From positions 2,026,001 to 2,090,000 of the forward strand of contig NZ_CP012024.1 of assembly GCF_001050115.1 (NCBI RefSeq): 64,000 nt of DNA, written 5' to 3'. Within the stretch, counting starts at the first letter, position 1. Every line of letters starts with the position of its first letter. This stretch comes from Bacillus smithii. GTDB lineage: Bacteria > Bacillota > Bacilli > Bacillales > DSM-4216. The notes under the pieces were generated by a model. The model was not told where the DNA came from. It was given only the letters and a program-made list of their open reading frames with translations, and ran no database searches. The translations under genes and the position numbers were made by a program. Shown here one piece after another: positions 58,998 through 64,000 of the stretch.

Positions 58998-60359
58998 TTA
59001 TAAAAACAAAGTGGGATCACCGGCTATCGAAGTTAACTTTCCGTTCTCCATAATCCCCTTTTTTTCTAACCATCTTTCAAATTCCGGAGCAGGTCGCAAG
59101 TGAAGCAATTCTCTTAGCGTGGCAATGTCATGGAAGCTAAGAGATTGATAATTTAGCATACAATCATCTGCCATAGCTACACCTATTAAGAAATTGGCAC
59201 CGGCCGAAGCCAACAAGACTGCTAAATTTTCCATGTCATTTTGGTCCGCTTTCATATGATTGGTGTAACAAACATCCACTCCCATCGGCAAACCATGAAG
59301 TTTTCCCATAAAATGATCTTCAAGTCCCGCGCGAATCACTTGCTTACTATTGTATAAATACTCAGGACCGATAAAACCCACCACCGTGTTCACTATAAAC
59401 GGCTTATATCGCTTAGCAAGGCCATAGCACCTGGCTTCTAGCGTAAGTTGATCAATACCGTGATGTGCATTTGCTGACAGTTCTGATCCCTGTCCCGTTT
59501 CGAAATACCATACATTCGGACCAGCAGCCGTTCCTTCCTTCAAAATTAGCTCATTTGCTTCATCAAGAAGTTCAACATTAATCCCAAACGCTTTGTTACC
59601 TAATTCCGTTCCTGCTAAACTTTGAAACAATAAATCCGCTGTCCCTCCCTGCTTGATTGCCCTCATCTGGGTTGTTACATGGGCTAAAACACAGTTTTGT
59701 GTTGGAATATCCCATCTATCCATTAAATCCTTTGTCATATTTAAAATCGCCTTTACACTGTCTACCGTATCAATAACCGGATTAATACCAATCACCGCAT
59801 CCCCAACGCCGTAACTCAATGCCTCAAAAATCGCTGCCTTTATCCCTTGTAAATGATCATTAGGATGATTAGGCTGCGCCCTTCCTGCTAATCGTCCCTT
59901 TTGACCAATCGTTGTGTTGCAACGTGTTTCTACAGTGATTTTTGATGCTGCTTGTATTAAATCTAAATTTGTCATGATCTTTGTTACGGCAGCAATCATC
60001 TCGCTTGTTAATCCTCGGCGAATATGAGCGATTTCGTTATTTGTTACTATCGGCGATAAAAGGTATTCCCGAAGTTCTGCTATTGACCAGTTTCGAATGG
60101 ATGCGTAAATTTTTTCATTAATTCCTTCCTCGATGACACGCGACACCTCATCCTCTTCCGGAGGCAGTAGAGGGTTATTACGAATATCTGCAAGAGTTAG
60201 CTCTGATAAAACATGCCTTGCCGCAATACGCTCCTGTACATCTTGGGCTTGTATCCCTGCCAGCTGGTCGCCTGATTTTTCTTCATTCGCTTTAGCCATA
60301 ATTTCTTTCAAACTTTTAAAATGATAAGTTTTATCCATTAACGTGATCGTTGTTTTCAA
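58998..60359 (-). CDS. eutB: Ethanolamine ammonia-lyase heavy chain
   Basis: Catalytic large subunit, 453 residues, same length as the enterobacterial protein. Conserved segments include GQKGRLAGRAQPNHPND near residue 152 and NTVVGFIGPEYLYNSKQVI near residue 325. The start is TTG at 60359 after AGGAGGTG. No targeting extension and no shell-protein genes nearby, so the enzyme is probably free in the cytoplasm. Confidence 0.96.
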   Translation of the reverse strand: MKTTITLMDKTYHFKSLKEIMAKANEEKSGDQLAGIQAQDVQERIAARHVLSELTLADIRNNPLLPPEEDEVSRVIEEGINEKIYASIRNWSIAELREYLLSPIVTNNEIAHIRRGLTSEMIAAVTKIMTNLDLIQAASKITVETRCNTTIGQKGRLAGRAQPNHPNDHLQGIKAAIFEALSYGVGDAVIGINPVIDTVDSVKAILNMTKDLMDRWDIPTQNCVLAHVTTQMRAIKQGGTADLLFQSLAGTELGNKAFGINVELLDEANELILKEGTAAGPNVWYFETGQGSELSANAHHGIDQLTLEARCYGLAKRYKPFIVNTVVGFIGPEYLYNSKQVIRAGLEDHFMGKLHGLPMGVDVCYTNHMKADQNDMENLAVLLASAGANFLIGVAMADDCMLNYQSLSFHDIATLRELLHLRPAPEFERWLEKKGIMENGKLTSIAGDPTLFL

Positions 60360-60372
60360 GCGGAGTCACCTC

Positions 60373-61836
60373 CTAATTTTTCATAAAAGCCAATGTTTTG
60401 ATGACCACTGGAACCACACTTTGATTGATCATTTCTCCTATATCAATGTAGTCACCTTGTTCGACTACAACTTGATCAATCGAAATGATGTCTATTTTAT
60501 GGTTAGATTGAAGTACAAGCAATTGTCCAAGCGCTTTTGCTATATCGTTTTCACATATTACTACTAAAACAGAATTTTTCGGAAAGTATTGTTCATAAAG
60601 CGAAAATAATGTTCTAGCCATCTCTTTTAAAATCTGATAGGAACAATAAACAATTCCTCGAATATGAATACCAATAGGAGTTTCTTGTTCTTCTTGAAAG
60701 TATTGCTTCCACTCCATCATTGCCCTTTTTATTTGTTGATGGATATAATCTCCGTTTTTAACTTGGACATTGTTGAATTCAATCGTCATGATGGGTAGAT
60801 TGCGGAGTGGGAGACGTGATGAGGAAACATGGATAGTAGCCCCGCTAATTTCTGTACTTTGCGTTCCAGCACCAATGACTGTTGCGCGAGAAGTTTGCTT
60901 TGCATGTATTATTTTTAATGAACTCTTTTCAATCGCCTTTACTACCTCGTGTGCAAGAAGAGGACCAATATCTCCGTAAACAGCGGTGTCATTGAGAGTT
61001 TTAGGAGATTCTTTTTCAAGCAACTTGCCGATTCCTCCGGAAATCACCACCTCATCGATAGAAGGAATCACTTGAAAAGTCGTACTATGAATCAGTGGAT
61101 CATCCAGCCTAATGGGTTTCTCATTAATTAAAGAATTCATCATATCTTTGCACATTTCTTGAACAATTTGTCGCATTTCTTTAAAAGTCATTTTTTGATT
61201 TAGTTGCAATCGATAGTTTTTCAAACATAACCATGGTTGAATAGAAGAAGATATAAACTTAATTTTTCCATTCTCATCCAATTCGATTAATCTCCCACCA
61301 ACATGGTACGTAATGGTACCTAATACTTTTCCTCTCCGAAAAACGACAACATTTGCTGTTCCTCCCCCAATATCAATGTTAGCAACTGATCCTTTTATCT
61401 CTTTAGATCGCAAAAAAGCACCAGATCCTTTGCCAGCAAGTAACGCTTCTAAACTAGCGCCGGCAACTGCAACAACAAAATCGCCCGATTTATCAGCTAA
61501 ATAATGCAGGATGCTCTCCGCATTTTTTTTCGTCGCGGTATCACCTGTTATAATCACAGCGCCAGATTTTACTTCCGATAAATTTACTCCTGCTTGTTTA
61601 TATTGTTCTTCAAGCCATTTCGCAAGAGCTCTCAAATCAATTTCATCTCTGTTCCCTTTTAACGGCGTTGAATACATAGGACTTTCATACATAATTTTTC
61701 TCTCAACAATTTCATAGCGAGGTAAAGAAAAATGGCTGGATACTTTTGCATATTTTAAATGACTGACAATAAATTTTGTTGTACTAGTGCCGATGTCGAT
61801 TCCAACACTTATAATGGATTGACCTTCCACTATCAT
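60373..61836 (-). CDS. eutA: Ethanolamine ammonia-lyase reactivating factor EutA
   Basis: About 487 residues, actin/HSP70-like ATPase fold: phosphate-1 motif SVGIDIGTSTTKF near residue 10 and phosphate-2 motif NIDIGGGTANVVVF near residue 153. EutA releases inactivated cobalamin from EutBC. First gene of the operon. Start is uncertain among GTG 61839, ATG 61836 and a GTG six nt further. The TnrA box is about 330 bp upstream. Confidence 0.93.
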   Translation of the reverse strand: MIVEGQSIISVGIDIGTSTTKFIVSHLKYAKVSSHFSLPRYEIVERKIMYESPMYSTPLKGNRDEIDLRALAKWLEEQYKQAGVNLSEVKSGAVIITGDTATKKNAESILHYLADKSGDFVVAVAGASLEALLAGKGSGAFLRSKEIKGSVANIDIGGGTANVVVFRRGKVLGTITYHVGGRLIELDENGKIKFISSSIQPWLCLKNYRLQLNQKMTFKEMRQIVQEMCKDMMNSLINEKPIRLDDPLIHSTTFQVIPSIDEVVISGGIGKLLEKESPKTLNDTAVYGDIGPLLAHEVVKAIEKSSLKIIHAKQTSRATVIGAGTQSTEISGATIHVSSSRLPLRNLPIMTIEFNNVQVKNGDYIHQQIKRAMMEWKQYFQEEQETPIGIHIRGIVYCSYQILKEMARTLFSLYEQYFPKNSVLVVICENDIAKALGQLLVLQSNHKIDIISIDQVVVEQGDYIDIGEMINQSVVPVVIKTLAFMKN

Positions 61837-62130
61837 CACATCCTAAAATTTCCAGGTTTTCGCTATTCGCTGTCAATGGCTGATATTTCAAGAATTTACC
61901 CGGCCAATTTTAAACCATATGGAAATCTGGTATTCCAATTGGCTATTTACTGTTAACAAAACCATATATTATCCGAAAATTCCGATTATTATAGTTGTTT
62001 TTATATATCCATCTTGGATATTTAAATATTCATTTTTCCTTTTATCCAATATGATTAATAATTCGCCGTCAACAGTTTGATGATTTCAAGAATAAATTTC
62101 AAAATTGATTGTTTTCAAGAATTTTATGTC

Positions 62131-62144
62131 ATTATTAAATTATA
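62131..62144 (-). promoter_or_regulatory. Candidate -10 elements of the eut operon
   Basis: Minus strand TATAAT (62144-62139) and AATAAT (62136-62131). They put the TnrA box centre at about -45 or -53 of the start point. Confidence 0.45.
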
Positions 62145-62168
62145 TTTCAAAAATTTTATCAGCACTTT

Positions 62169-62185
62169 TGTCAGTTTTTCTGACA
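62169..62185. promoter_or_regulatory. TnrA/GlnR box upstream of eutA
   Basis: TGTCAGTTTTTCTGACA fits TGTNA-N7-TNACA exactly, with dyad arms TGTCAG and CTGACA. Confidence 0.75.
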
Positions 62186-62460
62186 TATTTTTCTCGCAAA
62201 GACCTAAATTCCAGGCCCCCATATAGTAAGGACGTCAAAAAAATGATAATGAACCTTTGTACAACTTTGCCTTGAAACATAATTCTTTGTAAGGTTACTC
62301 CCCGCTGTTATTTCATATCGTATCCAGCCAGCGATTGGAACAAAAAGTAATAAGGAATTTAACATTTAAAGAAATGAAAGAGTATTTTATTTCACTTCAT
62401 TCATTCCTCATACCTAACGGCAATCAATTGAGAGCTGCTGATCACTATCGGAACCATCCA

Positions 62461-62847
62461 TCATTGCATCTCTCTCAATTTTTGAAAATCTATGGAAATG
62501 ATTCCATACAGAATAGAGAAAAAGCAAAGAATGGCTGTTTCCCAAAAAAAGAACCAAGCCATCACGACAAAAGAAGCAAAATGCAGAAAGAAAAAACATC
62601 CCCAAATATTGATGTTCTTCATAAACAACCGATACAGCCCTTTCACTTCCCATTCAAGCAGATTTCCATTCAATACAAAAGCCGCCATAAACGCTACTGC
62701 TGCGAGAAAAAACTTCATCGGCTTTAATATAAATGTTAATAACAAAAGAGACCATGAAAAGGCTTCCGGACTTGGCAAGCAAAAAATATACATCCAACTA
62801 AACAGTTCCGCAAACAAAAAGCGATACACTCCAGGGCATGGAACCAC
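62461..62847 (-). CDS. Hypothetical small membrane protein
   Basis: Up to 128 residues, strongly hydrophobic with about four membrane segments (for example FLAAVAFMAAFVLNGNLLEW and FFFLHFASFVVMAWFFFW) and few charged residues between them. GGAGGAGG abuts the GTG at 62847; the next GTG at 62829 is rather far, so the start is uncertain. I do not recognise the family. It is divergent from cotJA. Overlapping plus-strand ORFs look like shadows. Confidence 0.45.
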   Translation of the reverse strand: MVPCPGVYRFLFAELFSWMYIFCLPSPEAFSWSLLLLTFILKPMKFFLAAVAFMAAFVLNGNLLEWEVKGLYRLFMKNINIWGCFFFLHFASFVVMAWFFFWETAILCFFSILYGIISIDFQKLREMQ

Positions 62848-62932
62848 CTCCTCCTATATTCATCGTATGAGGAAGCCGCAAAAAAACTGCCTGCATCATC
62901 CGGCTATAATCCCACGACATTAGAATTTATTA

Positions 62933-62961
62933 GCATGAGGGACAAAACAGCTCCATACAAT
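62933..62961 (+). promoter_or_regulatory. Sigma-E promoter of cotJABC
   Basis: GCATGAG (62933-62939), 14-nt spacer, CATACAAT (62954-62961). The -10 is an exact match to the sigma-E consensus CATACAHT; start point near 62968, about 25 nt before cotJA. cotJ is sigma-E dependent in B. subtilis. Confidence 0.75.
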
Positions 62962-62992
62962 AGATTGAGATCTATGCGAGGAGGGTGATCGT

Positions 62993-63250
62993 GTGACACA
63001 TTTTAAAGGCTTCACTCCATTTAAAAGCTATACACCGTATGTTAGTCCCTTTGATCCATGCCCGCCTAAGACGATCAAAACGTATTCCACTCCGCCGAAT
63101 TTATATATAGGATTCCAGCCACCGAATACTCCGCAATTTTCACCAATAGAAGCTTTAAAAAAAGGGACATTGTTTAAAATTTTCTATGATCCATATTACG
63201 GTCCATACGAACAACCAAAGGGGGTTAGAGAAAATGAAGAAGCCACCTAA
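62993..63250 (+). CDS. cotJA: Spore coat-associated protein CotJA
   Basis: 85 residues, proline- and tyrosine-rich (YTPYVSPFDPCPPKTIKTY, PPNLYIGFQPPNTPQFSP) and ending in a charged tail, as in CotJA. The start is GTG after GAGGAGGGTG. First gene of cotJABC, overlapping cotJB by 17 nt. Confidence 0.9.
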   Translation: MTHFKGFTPFKSYTPYVSPFDPCPPKTIKTYSTPPNLYIGFQPPNTPQFSPIEALKKGTLFKIFYDPYYGPYEQPKGVRENEEAT

Positions 63251-63491
63251 TTATTACAAAGATTTAGAGGATCTGCAGGCCATTGACTTCGCCATTTTAG
63301 AACTAGCCCTCTATTTGGACACCCATCCTGATGATTACGATGCCGTTCTGCAATATAACTGGCTGATCAAACAACGGAAACAAGTGAAAAAAGCTTTTGA
63401 ACTTCAACACGGATCCTTAACCAGCTTCGGGTACAGTTATGCCCGTTATCCGTGGGATTGGAAAGAAGCTCCATGGCCTTGGCAAGTTTAA
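63234..63491 (+). CDS. cotJB: Spore coat protein CotJB
   Basis: 85 residues from ATG 63234, preceded by AAAGGGGGTTAG. The DLQAIDFAILELALYLDTHPDD segment and the aromatic C-terminus YPWDWKEAPWPW are typical of CotJB. Inner coat component, acting with CotJA and CotJC. The reading frame is open 16 codons further upstream inside cotJA, without an RBS. Confidence 0.92.
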   Translation: MKKPPNYYKDLEDLQAIDFAILELALYLDTHPDDYDAVLQYNWLIKQRKQVKKAFELQHGSLTSFGYSYARYPWDWKEAPWPWQV

Positions 63492-63600
63492 ACCAATCTC
63501 GCCGCTTTTTCTGTGTCCTGATGCTCGAACTACTTCTTGATTTTTATGCAGGGCTTTCTAATCATGCCTGAAAACAACAAGAAAGGAGTGTTGTCATTCT

Positions 63601-64000
63601 ATGTGGGTGTACGAAAAAAAGCTTCAGTACCCAGTAAAGGTCAGCAGCTGCAACCCGATGCTGGCGAAATTTCTCATCGAACAATACGGGGGCGCAGATG
63701 GCGAATTAGCCGCAGCACTCCGATACTTAAATCAACGCTACACCATTCCCGATAAAGTCATTGGACTATTAACCGATATTGGAACGGAAGAATTGGCTCA
63801 TCTTGAAATGATTGCCGCCATGGTGTACAAATTAACCAAAGACGCTACACCGGAACAAATGAAAGAAGCGGGGTTAGGGGATCATTATGTGAATCACAGC
63901 GAAGCGTTATTTTATCAAAGCGCGTCCGGAAATCCTTGGAAAGCGGAATATATTCAGGCCAAAGGAGATCCGATCGCCGATTTGTATGAAGATATCGCAG
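63601..64000 (+). CDS. cotJC: Spore coat protein CotJC (manganese catalase-like), 5' part
   Basis: First 133 codons; the gene runs off the right edge. The ferritin-like fold carries metal-ligand glutamates in the TEELAHLEMIAAMVYKL segment (near residue 64). Family members are manganese catalase homologues placed in the spore coat. AAAGGAG is about 14 nt before the ATG. Confidence 0.93.
   Translation, partial: MWVYEKKLQYPVKVSSCNPMLAKFLIEQYGGADGELAAALRYLNQRYTIPDKVIGLLTDIGTEELAHLEMIAAMVYKLTKDATPEQMKEAGLGDHYVNHSEALFYQSASGNPWKAEYIQAKGDPIADLYEDIA

Larger units (their letters stand above)
61837..62460. other. Upstream region of the eut operon
   Basis: About 620 AT-rich bp containing the TnrA/GlnR box and -10 candidates. 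From about 62124-62132 there would be a leader of nearly 300 nt before eutA. I see no EutVW-type ANTAR two-component gene and no clear B12 riboswitch. Confidence 0.5.

Noticed and set aside
62335-62727. 130-codon plus-strand ORF upstream of cotJA
   Set aside because: Lysine/histidine-rich low-complexity translation opposite a hydrophobic minus-strand frame; no RBS. It looks like the shadow of the membrane-protein ORF.

Overview
The window reads as a chromosome segment of an endospore-forming, menaquinone-using Bacillaceae species. The evidence is the sporulation and germination genes (spoIVA, ypeB-sleB, cotJABC), bacillithiol genes (bshA, ypdA), the qcrABC menaquinol-cytochrome c reductase, TRAP (mtrB), TnrA and a long run of genes in the same order as in Bacillus subtilis. 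Base composition is moderate and AT-leaning, Shine-Dalgarno sites are strong, and GTG/TTG starts are common. I cannot name the species.

Layout. 1-54 kb is mostly minus strand and follows the B. subtilis dinG-to-ypbH order in reverse: dinG (5' end only), panDCB, birA, cca, bshA, mgsA, dapB, ypjD, ypjC (plus strand), a YugP-like zinc protease, ypjB, ypjA, qcrCBA, ypiF, ypiB, ypiA, aroA, tyrA, hisC, aroH, aroB, aroC, cheR, ndk, hepT-menG-hepS, mtrB, folE, hbs, spoIVA, yphF, yphE, an amidase, gpsA, der, the YIEGIA pair, yphA, rpsA, plsC, cmk, the PilZ gene ypfA, ypeB, sleB, prsW, then ansA and a CBS-domain gene (plus strand), an MFS transporter, ypdA and the mecA paralogue ypbH. Compared with the B. 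subtilis order as I remember it, bshB1, the trp operon, fni and gudB are absent from their usual places.

54-62 kb is accessory: tnrA, an intact IS1182-type insertion sequence, and a minimal ethanolamine operon eutA-eutB-eutC-eat with no microcompartment genes. 62.4-64 kb holds a small membrane-protein ORF and the spore coat operon cotJA-cotJB-cotJC (cut by the window end).

How it fits together. The most coherent new signal is a nitrogen-scavenging regulon. Perfect matches to the TnrA/GlnR consensus TGTNA-N7-TNACA lie upstream of tnrA itself, of the amidase gene and of the eut operon, each about 35-46 bp upstream of a plausible -10 element. Further regulatory structure includes a probable attenuator in the panBCD leader, sigma-E promoters before cotJA and spoIVA, a consensus-like sigma-A promoter before hbs, and a 15-bp perfect dyad before the MFS gene. 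The IS1182 element has inserted beside the terminator hairpin of the eut operon and duplicated the whole hairpin as a 25-bp direct repeat, which separates the eut-side hairpin from its U-tract.
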